Shown here in pieces: positions 35,227 to 44,466 of a stretch of 64,000 nucleotides of DNA. The notes under the pieces are model-generated. The model saw nothing but the letters and a program-made list of their open reading frames with translations, was not told where the DNA came from and made no database searches. Each line of letters begins with the position of its first letter. Within the stretch, counting starts at the first letter, position 1. The position numbers were made by a program, and so were the translations under genes. This stretch comes from Acinetobacter lwoffii (GTDB taxonomy: Bacteria; Pseudomonadota; Gammaproteobacteria; Pseudomonadales; Moraxellaceae). The stretch is from positions 1,426,001 to 1,490,000 of the forward strand of contig NZ_CP118963.1 of assembly GCF_029024105.1 (NCBI RefSeq). The letters run 5' to 3'.

Positions 35227-36432
35227 TTAGACGCGTTCAATAATCAAAGCGATACCTTGACCGACACCAATACACATAGAGCATAGTGCATATTTGCTAC
35301 CAGTCTGTTCTAGCTGGTTGAGTGCAGTTGTCACCAGACGTGCACCAGATGCACCGAGTGGATGACCCAAGGCAATCGCACCGCCGTTCGGATTGACTTT
35401 TTCCGAACCATCTTCAATGCCTAGGTCACGGGTACATGCCAGTGCTTGGGCAGCAAAAGCTTCATTCAGCTCAATGACATCCATTTGCTCCAGCGTTAAG
35501 CCGGTTTGAGCAAGCAGCTTTTTGATGGCAGGCGCAGGACCAAAGCCCATGATGCGCGGTTCAACACCGACCACGGTTGAGCCAATGATTTTGGCACGCG
35601 GTTTTAAGCCGTATTGTGCAATGGCGTCATCCGATGCAATCAATAATGCTGCTGCACCATCGTTAATCCCTGAAGCATTACCCGCCGTGACGGTACCGTC
35701 TGCTTTCACCACAGGCTTCAGTTTTGCCAGAGCTTCTGCAGTGGTAGATGCACGTGGATGTTCATCAGTATCGACAACGATCGGCTCGCCTTTACGCTGC
35801 GGAATCACCACAGGAATAATTTCATTTTTATAGAAACCTTTGGCCTGCGCTGCTGCAGTACGTTGCTGGCTGGTCAGGGCAAACTTGTCCTGGTCTTCAC
35901 GGTTGATGTTGAACTGTTCCGCCAGATTTTCAGCCGTTTGCGGCATGGTTTCTACGCCGTACATTTCTTTCAGTTTCGGATTGATAAAACGCCAGCCCAT
36001 GGTGGTGTCTTCAATCTTCTGGCTACGGCCATACGCCGTTTCTGACTTGCCCATGACAAATGGCGCGCGCGACATGCTTTCTACACCACCGGCAATAATC
36101 AGATGAGCTTCACCGGCTTTAATTGCACGTGCTGCCATCGCCACGGCATCCATTGATGAACCACATAGGCGATTTACGGTCGTCGCTGGTACCTGATAAG
36201 GCAAACCTGCAAGCAGAGAAGACATACGACCGACGTTACGATTGTCTTCACCGGCCTGATTGGCACAGCCATAGATCACGTCATCGACCTGTTCCCAGTT
36301 CACACTTGGATTGCGTTCCATCAACGCTTTAATTGGCAGCGCACCTAAGTCATCAGCACGGACAGGCGCGAGGCCACCGGCATAACGACCGAATGGGGTA
36401 CGGATGGCATCGATAATATATGCGTTTTTCAT
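35227..36432 (-). CDS. catF: 3-oxoadipyl-CoA thiolase
   Basis: About 401 residues. The active-site Cys is C90 in VNRLCGSSMDAV. The C-terminal motifs are NEAFAAQALACTRDLG, GGAIALGHPLGASG and CIGVGQGIALI. The MKNAYIIDAIRTPFGRYAGG start and overall pattern match 3-oxoadipyl-CoA thiolases (PcaF/CatF), which release acetyl-CoA and succinyl-CoA. A GTG five codons upstream (36447) is also possible, and neither start has a strong ribosome site. Repeats lie on both sides of this gene, unlike the rest of the array, so it may have been rearranged. Confidence 0.92.
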   Translation of the reverse strand: MKNAYIIDAIRTPFGRYAGGLAPVRADDLGALPIKALMERNPSVNWEQVDDVIYGCANQAGEDNRNVGRMSSLLAGLPYQVPATTVNRLCGSSMDAVAMAARAIKAGEAHLIIAGGVESMSRAPFVMGKSETAYGRSQKIEDTTMGWRFINPKLKEMYGVETMPQTAENLAEQFNINREDQDKFALTSQQRTAAAQAKGFYKNEIIPVVIPQRKGEPIVVDTDEHPRASTTAEALAKLKPVVKADGTVTAGNASGINDGAAALLIASDDAIAQYGLKPRAKIIGSTVVGVEPRIMGFGPAPAIKKLLAQTGLTLEQMDVIELNEAFAAQALACTRDLGIEDGSEKVNPNGGAIALGHPLGASGARLVTTALNQLEQTGSKYALCSMCIGVGQGIALIIERV

Positions 36433-36465
36433 TGTGTATTTGCTCACATATTTAAAAGAAGAAAA

Positions 36466-36560
36466 CTCCTCCCTTTTTAAAGGGAGGTTGGGAGGGATTT
36501 AATGAAGTAGTTTTATTCCTCAAATCCTCCCTAAATCCCTCCTTTAATAAAGGAGGGACT
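36466..36560. repeat. CCTCCC-rich interspersed repeat, copy 2 (catF-catJ gap)
   Basis: Two arms facing each other. 36466-36500 contains the palindrome CTCCCTTT/AAAGGGAG plus GGTTGGGAGGGATTT. 36522-36560 contains AAATCCTCCC and CCTCCTTT/AAAGGAGG. About 20 unrelated bases lie between them. The shape is that of a small non-coding repeat able to fold on either strand. Confidence 0.75.
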
Positions 36561-36565
36561 TCCCC

Positions 36566-37222
36566 TTAATTTGATTGAGTCGCATCAATCAGTTTGGCAC
36601 CGGTCATTGACTGCAATTCTTCAAATGACAGACCTTCAACTTTCTCAATCACTTTCATACCTTCAGGTGTCACATCAATCACACACAGGTCGGTGTAAAT
36701 ACGATCCACACATTTCAGGCCAGTCGCAGGATAAGACAGTTCAGCCACAATTTTTGGCTCGCCTTTTTTGGTCACGTGATCGGTCGTAATAAAGACTTTC
36801 TTCGCGCCAACAGCCAGATCCATGGCACCGCCCACCGCTGGAATTGCATCTGGTGCGCCAGTATGCCAGTTGGCCAGATCGCCATTTTCAGCAACCTGGA
36901 AAGCACCCAATACTGCGATATCTAAGTGACCGCCACGCATCATGGCAAATGAATCACCATGATGGAAGAATGAACCGCCTTCAAGTAGGGTGACGAATTC
37001 TTTACCGGCATTGATCAGCTCAGGATCGCGGTCTTCTTCAGCAGGAGGAGGACCGAAAGCCAACAGGCCATTTTCAGAATGCAGGAATATGTCTTTATCG
37101 CTTGGCAGGTAGCTTGAAATCTTGGTCGGTAAACCAATACCGAGGTTTACATAGGCACCATCAGGAATGTCTTGTGCCACACGTTCAGCGATCTGGTCAC
37201 GGGTCAGTTTGCTATAGCTCAT
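36566..37222 (-). CDS. catJ: 3-oxoadipate CoA-transferase subunit B
   Basis: 218 residues of a family I CoA-transferase beta subunit. The catalytic Glu is E50 in FLHSENGLLAFGP, with VNLGIGLPTKISSYL before it and GGAMDLAVGAKKVF later. With CatI it moves CoA from succinyl-CoA to 3-oxoadipate. It follows catI with an 18-base gap. Pathway assignment rests on the position between catI and catF. Confidence 0.93.
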   Translation of the reverse strand: MSYSKLTRDQIAERVAQDIPDGAYVNLGIGLPTKISSYLPSDKDIFLHSENGLLAFGPPPAEEDRDPELINAGKEFVTLLEGGSFFHHGDSFAMMRGGHLDIAVLGAFQVAENGDLANWHTGAPDAIPAVGGAMDLAVGAKKVFITTDHVTKKGEPKIVAELSYPATGLKCVDRIYTDLCVIDVTPEGMKVIEKVEGLSFEELQSMTGAKLIDATQSN

Positions 37223-37241
37223 TATTTATCTCCGATGCCAA

Positions 37242-37913
37242 TTATTGTGCAGGTTTAACTTGAACAACGTGTTGAACAAAAATTCCCGGGGTGATGATGT
37301 GTTCCGGATCCAGTGCACCCAGTTCAACCACTTCAGAAACTTGAGCAATCGTCACATCAGCCGCCATCGCCATGATCGGGCCAAAGTTACGCGCAGATTT
37401 ACGGTAGACCAGATTGCCCCAACGATCGCCTTTAGAAGCTTTAATTAAAGCAAAGTCAGCTTTAATCGGATTTTCCAGGACAAAATCTTTGCCTTCATAG
37501 TTCAAGGTTGGTTTGCCTTCAGCCAGCAAGGTACCAAAACCGGTTGGGGTATAGATTGGACCTAAGCCCATACCTGCTGCCTGAATACGGCAAGCCAGAT
37601 TACCTTGCGGCACCAGTTCCAGTTCAATTTTTCCAGCACGGTAAAGCTCGTCAAATACCCAGGAATCTGACTGACGTGGGAAAGAACAAATAATCTTGCG
37701 AACAGCACCAGCTTTAAGCAGTTTCGCCAGACCATAATCGCCATTACCGGCATTGTTGTTGACAATAATCAGGTCTTTAATACCCAATTCGATCAGACCA
37801 TCAATCAGTTCAGCAGGCTGACCCGCTGTACCGAAACCACCGATCATGATGGTAGAACCGTCCTTGATCTGGGAGAGTGCTTCTTTCAATGATAATGAAC
37901 TTTTATCTATCAT
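37242..37913 (-). CDS. catI: 3-oxoadipate CoA-transferase subunit A
   Basis: 223 residues, the alpha subunit. The CoA-binding loop is MIGGFGTAGQPAELIDGL, followed by NNAGNGDYGLAKLL and the late NLVYRKSARNFGPIMAMAADV. It pairs with CatJ. It lies 37 bases after benE on the same strand, so ben and cat genes form one continuous array here. Confidence 0.93.
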   Translation of the reverse strand: MIDKSSLSLKEALSQIKDGSTIMIGGFGTAGQPAELIDGLIELGIKDLIIVNNNAGNGDYGLAKLLKAGAVRKIICSFPRQSDSWVFDELYRAGKIELELVPQGNLACRIQAAGMGLGPIYTPTGFGTLLAEGKPTLNYEGKDFVLENPIKADFALIKASKGDRWGNLVYRKSARNFGPIMAMAADVTIAQVSEVVELGALDPEHIITPGIFVQHVVQVKPAQ

Positions 37914-37950
37914 AATCTGGTCCTTACATATCCTAAACTGATGGATGTCT

Positions 37951-39171
37951 TTAAACTCGTTTTGAATCTGATGCTGTAACCGGAACTGCGTTACGGTTTT
38001 TCTGTGACAGCAGAAAATGTGCTACCAGGCCAATGCAAACTCCCCAAAAGACTGAACTCAGTCCCAAGAAATGCATGCCGGAAGCAGTCGCTAAAAAGGT
38101 GATAAGCGCTGCATCACGTTGTGACTCTTTGCCCATGGCCACGGAAATGTTGGTGGCAATCGCACCGAGCAATGCCAGTCCTGCCAAAGCCGCAATTAAT
38201 TCTTTGGGCATTAGGCTAAACAGCATGACAATGCTGCCGGCAAATAAGCCGCCTAAAATATAAAAAAGCCCATTCGCCACGCCGGCGATATAACGCTTTT
38301 CTTTCAGCTCGTGCGCGTCTTTGCCTAAACACAAAGCAGCTGTGATTGAGGCCAAGACAATCGTGATACCCCCCACACAGGCCACTGCAAGCGAGGCAAT
38401 ACTGGTTGCACTGATAATCGGCTTGGCTGGCATGTCATAACCACTGAGTTTGATAATCGCCATTCCCGGTAAAAACTGGCCCGATAGGCTGACCAGAATG
38501 AGCGGGAGGGCCAGATTCAGGGTTGAACTCCAGGTCCATTCCGGTGCAATAAATTGCGGAATCGCCAGACTGAAATCTGCCGTGACCGGGTTAATCTTGC
38601 CCAGCAGCATGCTTAAAACCACACCGGCAATCAGCACCCAGACCATGGCATAGCGTGGACTAAAACGCTTGGCCAGCAAAAATACCGCCAGCATGCCAAA
38701 GACGATATAGGGCATGGTATCGGTCGCGGTGAACAGCCCTAAACCAAACTGCAGTAAAATCCCTGCCATCATCCCGGCAGCCACTTCCTGAGGAATCCAG
38801 GACAGTAACTTGTCGAAATAACCGGTGATCCCAATGAAAAAAATCACCACAGCAGAGGTGATATAGGCAGCAACCGCTTCATTGAGTGAAATATCGGGAA
38901 ACAGCGTGACTAATAAAGCCGTTCCGGGCGCAGACCAGGCGGTGACGACAGGTATTTTGTATTTAATTGATAAAAAGATACCTGCGAGCGCAGCACCAAT
39001 AGAAATTCCCCAAATCCATGAAATCATCATGTCCGGGGAAACTTGGGCCTGCTGAGCCGCCTGGAAAAAAATGATCAGTGGCCCCGAATAGGAGATCAGG
39101 ACTGCTAAAAATCCTGCAACAGTGGCTGAAATGGACCAATCATTTTTTAATGTCTGAAACAGGGTGTTCAT
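37951..39171 (-). CDS. benE: benzoate:H+ symporter BenE
   Basis: 406 residues with about twelve membrane helices. Its length and its sequence (SYSGPLIIFFQAAQQAQVS near the start, VTAWSAPGTALL and GFLAVLIS) match the BenE family. BenE takes up benzoate across the inner membrane and here is the fifth ben gene, as in A. baylyi. A second putative uptake protein (BenK-like) is encoded at 46835. Confidence 0.92.
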   Translation of the reverse strand: MNTLFQTLKNDWSISATVAGFLAVLISYSGPLIIFFQAAQQAQVSPDMMISWIWGISIGAALAGIFLSIKYKIPVVTAWSAPGTALLVTLFPDISLNEAVAAYITSAVVIFFIGITGYFDKLLSWIPQEVAAGMMAGILLQFGLGLFTATDTMPYIVFGMLAVFLLAKRFSPRYAMVWVLIAGVVLSMLLGKINPVTADFSLAIPQFIAPEWTWSSTLNLALPLILVSLSGQFLPGMAIIKLSGYDMPAKPIISATSIASLAVACVGGITIVLASITAALCLGKDAHELKEKRYIAGVANGLFYILGGLFAGSIVMLFSLMPKELIAALAGLALLGAIATNISVAMGKESQRDAALITFLATASGMHFLGLSSVFWGVCIGLVAHFLLSQKNRNAVPVTASDSKRV

Positions 39172-39229
39172 TGGTGATGTGCCTCCTTGCGTCGAACCAT
39201 GAGCCTGTTAAAAATCGTGATGATCAGGA

Positions 39230-40015
39230 TTAGCCCTGATCACCACCACCGACCGGTACTACTGTACCTGTCATATAAGATGATTCATCCGAAGCCAAGA
39301 ATACAATTGCATTCACTTGCTCCTGAATCGTACCGTAGCGTCCCATGAAAGTACGGTCAATGGTCTGATCAACCACTTGCTGCATCCATTGTTTTTCAGA
39401 CTCAGTCAGTGGATTGGCATTGCGCGGTACTTTACGTGGCGGTGCTTCTGTACCACCCGTCGCGATTGCATTGACACGGATGCCGTCTTTGGCATGTTCA
39501 AATGCAAGGGAAGCGGTCAGGCCGTTCACACCACCTTTGGATGCTGAATATGGCACACGGTTAATGCCGCGTGTCGCAATAGAAGATACGTTTACAATGG
39601 TACCTTTCTGATTTTTAATCATTTCCGGAAGAACTGCGCGGCAGCACCACAGTGTCGGGAACAATGAACGGTTCACTTCCTTGATAATTTCCTCTTCAGA
39701 AAACTCCTCGAAAGGTTTCATCCAGATCGCGCCACCGACGTTGTTGATTAGCGCATCGACACGGCCATAAGTCTCAAGGGCTTTTTCAACGACTGATTGA
39801 GCACCAGCAAACGTTTCCAGATTGGCTTTGACGGTAATCGCATCACCGCCAGTCGCTTCAATTTCAGCCAGAACTTCTTCCACATAAGGGGAAAGGTCAG
39901 CCATGACGACTTGAGCGCCTTCGTTCGCCACTTGCAGCGCGACACCGCGACCAATGCCTTGAGCGGCACCGGTCACGATTACGACTTTATTTTCAAATCT
40001 TTGACGATTAGACAT
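39230..40015 (-). CDS. benD: 1,6-dihydroxycyclohexa-2,4-diene-1-carboxylate dehydrogenase
   Basis: 261 residues of a short-chain dehydrogenase. It has the nucleotide loop VTGAAQGIGRGVA, the NNVGGA strand, catalytic YSASKGG (Tyr-x3-Lys) and the C-terminal GTVVPVGGGDQG. It oxidises and decarboxylates the benzoate cis-diol to catechol with NAD+. It lies 18 bases after benC. Confidence 0.93.
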   Translation of the reverse strand: MSNRQRFENKVVIVTGAAQGIGRGVALQVANEGAQVVMADLSPYVEEVLAEIEATGGDAITVKANLETFAGAQSVVEKALETYGRVDALINNVGGAIWMKPFEEFSEEEIIKEVNRSLFPTLWCCRAVLPEMIKNQKGTIVNVSSIATRGINRVPYSASKGGVNGLTASLAFEHAKDGIRVNAIATGGTEAPPRKVPRNANPLTESEKQWMQQVVDQTIDRTFMGRYGTIQEQVNAIVFLASDESSYMTGTVVPVGGGDQG

Positions 40016-40032
40016 TGAACAAATTCCCTCTA

Positions 40033-41049
40033 TTAGTTGGCAGAGAATTTTTCAAACAGGAAGCTTGCAGGTTTTACGCCTTCAGCATCTAGCCAGCCGC
40101 GAACTGCTTCTACCATTGGTACAGGGCCACACAGGTAGACCTCTACATCACCACCATTTAGCCATTCGTTTTCGATATGACCGGTTACATAACCTTTACG
40201 CTCATGGGCAGATTCAGGGTTAGCAACCACTGTACGGTATTCGAACCACGGGAATTTTTCTTGCAGTTCGTTCAGTTTTTCAATCGCTACCAAGTCGAAA
40301 TCATTGGTCACACCAAATACTAAACGCACTGGATGTTCTGAATTTTTTTCTTCCAGCACTTGCAGCATCGACATGAATGGTGCAATACCTGTACCACCAG
40401 CCAGCATCAATACTGGACGGGTCACAGGGCGCAGGTAGAAGCTACCAAATGGACCGGTGAAAGTCATTTTGTCACCAGCTTTGGCATTGACACTCAAGAA
40501 CTCACTCATTTTACCGTTCGGTACGTTACGTACCACAAAGCCGGTTAAACGGTCACTCGGTTTTGAGCTGAATGAATATGAACGGGTTTCGGTCGTGCCC
40601 GGAATTCCTACATTGACATATTGACCAGCAAGGAAGTGAATGTCCGGTTGACCTTCATCTAACTGGATGTCAAAAGTAATAGTCGAGTCAGACAGGTTTT
40701 CGACACGAGCCAAAGTACCCTGGAATTCATGAATTTCAGTTTTGCAGACTTCTGAAGATGCCTGAATCTGGAACACTGCATCTGAAGTTGGTTTACACTG
40801 ACAAGCCAGAATAAAGCCTTCAGCGGCTTCTTCAGGTGTTAAAGCATCTTCAATATAAGTTTCTTCAGGCATGTCATAAGAACCTGATTCACAAAACGCA
40901 CGACACGTTCCACAAGCACCATCACGGCAGTCCAAAGGAATATTGATCTTTTGACGGTAGGCTGCATCTGACAGTGTTTCACCATCTGAAACAGAAATAA
41001 AACGTGTAACGCCATCTTCAAATTGAAGTGCAACATTGTGGTTTGACAT
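40033..41049 (-). CDS. benC: benzoate 1,2-dioxygenase reductase component
   Basis: 338 residues. The N-terminal plant-type [2Fe-2S] ferredoxin has C41, C46 and C49 plus a fourth Cys near 80 (LACQCKP). An FAD domain (RSYSFSS) and an NADH domain (LAGGTGIAPFMSML, YLCGPVPM) follow. It passes electrons from NADH to the BenAB oxygenase. I chose the ATG at 41049 (MSNHNVALQFEDG), which matches known BenC. The frame is open for 23 further codons upstream. Confidence 0.93.
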   Translation of the reverse strand: MSNHNVALQFEDGVTRFISVSDGETLSDAAYRQKINIPLDCRDGACGTCRAFCESGSYDMPEETYIEDALTPEEAAEGFILACQCKPTSDAVFQIQASSEVCKTEIHEFQGTLARVENLSDSTITFDIQLDEGQPDIHFLAGQYVNVGIPGTTETRSYSFSSKPSDRLTGFVVRNVPNGKMSEFLSVNAKAGDKMTFTGPFGSFYLRPVTRPVLMLAGGTGIAPFMSMLQVLEEKNSEHPVRLVFGVTNDFDLVAIEKLNELQEKFPWFEYRTVVANPESAHERKGYVTGHIENEWLNGGDVEVYLCGPVPMVEAVRGWLDAEGVKPASFLFEKFSAN

Positions 41050-41139
41050 GGCTGAATATCCTATATAAATCTTTGTAACTGAGCCTTTCAGCCAATTTTC
41101 CATCTGACCGAAAGGCATAACCTGGCTGTTTAAACAGTC

Positions 41140-41631
41140 TTAGAGGTGATAAATGTCGATAACCTGGTTGATGTAATCGTTTTTCAGTACCACGTATTTG
41201 CTTAAAATTTGTGGTTTATCGCCTGAGAAATCAATTTCATAACGAGACATACCGAAGTAGCTGTAACTTGTTTTGTAACGGAAGCTCAAAGTATTCCAGT
41301 TAAAACGTACAGTCACTTTGTCGCCATCACGTTCAACAATTTCAATATTGCTGATGTTATGGCAGGTACGTGTGTCCGGCATAGTTGCAGATGAACGTTC
41401 AGTCTTGATCCGGAACACGCGGTCTTCTAAACCTTGACGGTCTGGATAGTAAATCAACGAGATTTCAGACTGTGGATCTGTGGTCAGTTTGTCATCATCA
41501 TCCCAAGCTGGCATCCAGAAAGATGCAGTAGGGGCATAACAAGTTAACCAGTCATCCCATTGTTCATCATCTAAAAAGCGAGCTTCTTGATACAGGAACT
41601 GAGCAATATTTTCTAAAGTGATGTCGCTCAT
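41140..41631 (-). CDS. benB: benzoate 1,2-dioxygenase beta subunit
   Basis: 163 residues, the small subunit of a Rieske oxygenase with the SnoaL-like fold (FLYQEARFLDDEQWDDWLTCYAPTASFWMPAWDDD). It is structural rather than catalytic. Its ATG overlaps the benA stop by 4 bases (ATGA), consistent with coupled translation and equal subunit amounts. Confidence 0.93.
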   Translation of the reverse strand: MSDITLENIAQFLYQEARFLDDEQWDDWLTCYAPTASFWMPAWDDDDKLTTDPQSEISLIYYPDRQGLEDRVFRIKTERSSATMPDTRTCHNISNIEIVERDGDKVTVRFNWNTLSFRYKTSYSYFGMSRYEIDFSGDKPQILSKYVVLKNDYINQVIDIYHL

Positions 41632-43016
41632 GCGTTTTCTCCTTCAGTTGATGCTGCAATTTCTTTCTCAGTCGCAATACCTTTTTTGATCAATTCTAAC
41701 CAGTACTGGTGCTGAGACAGGTATAGGCCTTCGTCTTCAGTTTTAATACCAGACAGTTTTGGTTTTAAACCGATTTCATTGGCAGCATCATCCGGACCTT
41801 GAATCCAGTGTTTAGAACCACGGCACATGTCGTTCCATTCCAGCGCGATACCGGCATAACCTGCCTGACAAGCACGGAACTCTTCAAGATCGTCTGGTGT
41901 CGCCATACCTGAAGCGTTAAAGAAATCTTCATACTGACGGATACGACGGGTACGCGCTTCAGGCTCTTCACCCACAGGCGCGATACAGTAAATCGTCACT
42001 TCAGTCTTATCGACAGAAATCGGGCGTAGGACACGGATTTGTGAACCGAACTGATCCATGAAGTAAACGTTTGGATAGATACACAGGTTACGTGAACGTT
42101 CGATCATCCACTTCGCCATAGCTTCGCCATATTGCGCAGTGTATTCATCTTTCTTGGCAAAGTTAGGACGGTCTTCCGGGTTAGCCCATTGAGTCCAAAG
42201 CAGCATGTGACCGTGTTCAAAGCCGTAAGAACCACCGCCTTGTTTGCCCCATGCACCTGCGCTCATGGCACGGATGTTGTCGCCAGCTTCTTTTTCTTTA
42301 CGTTGCTGAGTCGTTGCAGCATAATTCCAGTGTACAGCAGACACGTGATAACCATCAGCACCGTTTTCAGCAGTCAACTTCCAGTTACCTTCATAGGTAT
42401 AAGTCGAAGAACCACGTAAAACTTCCAGACCTTGCTCAGACTGATCCACGATCATGTCAATGATTTTAGTCGCTTCACCCAGGTATTCTTCCAGAGAAGG
42501 AACATCCGGATTCAAGCTACCGAACAGGAAACCTTTATAGTTTTCAAAACGGGCAACCTTTTTCAGGTCATGTGAACCGTCTTTGTTAAAGCAGTCTGAA
42601 TAACCCGCTTCAGCCGGATCTTTGACTTTTAATAACTTACCTGAGTTATTAAACGTCCAGCCATGGAATGGGCAAGTATAAGTCGCTTTATTGCCTTTCT
42701 TGTTGCGGCACAATTGTGCACCGCGATGCGAACAGGCATTGATCATGGCATTCAGTTCACCTTGACGGTTACGTGCAATGATGATCGGCTGACGACCCAT
42801 ATAGGTAGTATAGAAGTCGTTATTGTTTGGAATCTGGCTTTCATGTGCTAGATAAACCCAGTTGCCTTCAAAGATGTATTTCATCTCAAGGTCAAACAGG
42901 GCCTGGTCTGTAAATACTGAACGGTGTAGTTTAAATTCACCAGATTCATAATCATCAACCAGTAATTCGTCAATGCGGTCTAAATGGCTGGTGTTAATTA
43001 CGGGAATACGAGGCAT
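41628..43016 (-). CDS. benA: benzoate 1,2-dioxygenase alpha subunit
   Basis: 462 residues. The Rieske [2Fe-2S] site is C95-x-H97 and C115-x2-H118 (CSHRG, CPFHGW). The mononuclear iron site is in the C-terminal domain (ENGADGYHVSAVHWNY, with the DGYHxxxxH pattern). It inserts O2 into benzoate to give the 1,2-cis-diol. I chose the ATG at 43016 (MPRIPVINTSHLDRI), preceded by GAGAAAGGA. The open frame extends 16 codons more. Confidence 0.95.
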   Translation of the reverse strand: MPRIPVINTSHLDRIDELLVDDYESGEFKLHRSVFTDQALFDLEMKYIFEGNWVYLAHESQIPNNNDFYTTYMGRQPIIIARNRQGELNAMINACSHRGAQLCRNKKGNKATYTCPFHGWTFNNSGKLLKVKDPAEAGYSDCFNKDGSHDLKKVARFENYKGFLFGSLNPDVPSLEEYLGEATKIIDMIVDQSEQGLEVLRGSSTYTYEGNWKLTAENGADGYHVSAVHWNYAATTQQRKEKEAGDNIRAMSAGAWGKQGGGSYGFEHGHMLLWTQWANPEDRPNFAKKDEYTAQYGEAMAKWMIERSRNLCIYPNVYFMDQFGSQIRVLRPISVDKTEVTIYCIAPVGEEPEARTRRIRQYEDFFNASGMATPDDLEEFRACQAGYAGIALEWNDMCRGSKHWIQGPDDAANEIGLKPKLSGIKTEDEGLYLSQHQYWLELIKKGIATEKEIAASTEGENA

Positions 43017-43087
43017 GTCCTTTCTCCGACTTTCCAAGGGGGAAGTCAGCGGGATATATCTCAAGTCATATCCCGCTTCTTAATGTA

Positions 43088-44008
43088 TTAAGCGCTAGCG
43101 CGGCGACGATCAACTTCAGTAGAAGGCGCGTCTTGTTTCTCTTTCACAAGTTCAATATCAAATTGAATGTGTTTGAAAGGACCGTTCAGACCACGTTTTG
43201 TAATTTCAGCTTCATCAGTCACGTCAACCGCAGTTGCAACCAAACCTTCACGAGTCGCGAATGCAAAGTCATCCCACAGGTATTGGTCGCCTTCAATGTT
43301 GAATTGAGTAGTCAGCTTTCGGTAACCCGGTGCAGATACGAAGTAATGTACGTGTGATGGACGGTTACCGTGACGGCCTAATTTGTCCAGTACAAACTGA
43401 GTTGTACCTTCTGGAGGGCAGCCATAACCCACTGGCATTGTCGTCAATGCAGTATATTGACCATCGGCAGCGGTAATGATGCTGCGACGCAAGTTAAAGT
43501 CAGACTGTGACTTGTCAAAGAATGAGTAGTTGCCCAGGCTGTTCGCATGCCAGATTTCAACTTTGGCACCTTCAACACGGTTGCCATCAGTATCAGTCAC
43601 TGTACCTTCAATGATCAGCGTCGGGATTTTGCCTTCTTCAGAACCATCATCCATACGTGCAAAGCTTACATTTTCAGGTGCGCCAGCTACATAAAGTGGA
43701 CCTTCAATCGTACGTGGCGTACCGCCAGTAATGCCTGCTTTAGCATCCGCTTCATCAGCACGTAAATCTAGGTAATGCTCCAGACCCAAACCTGCAGCCA
43801 ATAAACCTACTTCGTTCGCTTGACCGGCATCAGTAAAGTATTCCAGGCCTTTCCACAGTTCTGATTGGGAAATATCAAGATCTTCGATAGCCTGGAAAAG
43901 GTCACCCAATAAACGCACAACAACTTGTTGTACACGTTCATCTACAGGACCTGTCGCTGTATCAACGTTCATTTGCTTAACTAATGCATCAATTTCTTGG
44001 CGATTCAT
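43088..44008 (-). CDS. catA: catechol 1,2-dioxygenase
   Basis: 306 residues of an intradiol dioxygenase. Iron ligands are visible as the Tyr in LGNYSFFDKSQ, the Tyr in PVGYGCPPEG and the two His in GRHGNRPSHVHYFV. The N-terminal helical dimer domain (first 100 residues) is complete. It cleaves catechol to cis,cis-muconate. An AGGAG ribosome site lies just before the ATG. It lies 71 bases upstream of benA, and the gap to catC (154 bases) is the largest within the catB-benE part and could hold a second promoter. Confidence 0.94.
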   Translation of the reverse strand: MNRQEIDALVKQMNVDTATGPVDERVQQVVVRLLGDLFQAIEDLDISQSELWKGLEYFTDAGQANEVGLLAAGLGLEHYLDLRADEADAKAGITGGTPRTIEGPLYVAGAPENVSFARMDDGSEEGKIPTLIIEGTVTDTDGNRVEGAKVEIWHANSLGNYSFFDKSQSDFNLRRSIITAADGQYTALTTMPVGYGCPPEGTTQFVLDKLGRHGNRPSHVHYFVSAPGYRKLTTQFNIEGDQYLWDDFAFATREGLVATAVDVTDEAEITKRGLNGPFKHIQFDIELVKEKQDAPSTEVDRRRASA

Positions 44009-44162
44009 ACTATTGCTCCTAAAGTATGTCTTTCATCTTTTAGTGGCGCACTTTTTTAGCTTTCATTGGCTGGCTAAATCTGGCTGGCCACAATCCTTGT
44101 TGAGGTACCCTCTGTTTTCGATTTGGAAGGGGAATCCGGTGACTCCCAATCCGCTCATTCAA

Positions 44163-44453
44163 TCAACTGTCGTCATCTCGAACTGAAGATGGGTGACGGT
44201 TTAATGCCATTACTTCAATGTTCATATAAGGATAGAGAGGCAAGCCTTGTAACAGGTTGTGCAACTCTTCATTGCTTTCAACATCAAAAATACTGATGTT
44301 TGAGTACTGGCCCGTGATGCGCCAGATATGACGCCATTTGCCTTGACGCTGCAATTCCTGTGAATAAGCCTTTTCAACAGCCTTAATTTCGTTTGCCTGT
44401 TCAACTGGCAGATCACGTGGAATGTTTACATCCATACGTACGTGGAAAAGCAT
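44163..44453 (-). CDS. catC: muconolactone delta-isomerase
   Basis: 96 residues, the typical length. It opens MLFHVRMDVNIPRDLP and contains KWRHIWRITGQYSNISIFDVES and LPLYPYMNIEV, all family-conserved. It converts muconolactone to 3-oxoadipate enol-lactone. It lies 13 bases after catB, in the same order as other Acinetobacter cat operons. Confidence 0.94.
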   Translation of the reverse strand: MLFHVRMDVNIPRDLPVEQANEIKAVEKAYSQELQRQGKWRHIWRITGQYSNISIFDVESNEELHNLLQGLPLYPYMNIEVMALNRHPSSVRDDDS

Positions 44454-44466
44454 GGGTTTCTCCTAA

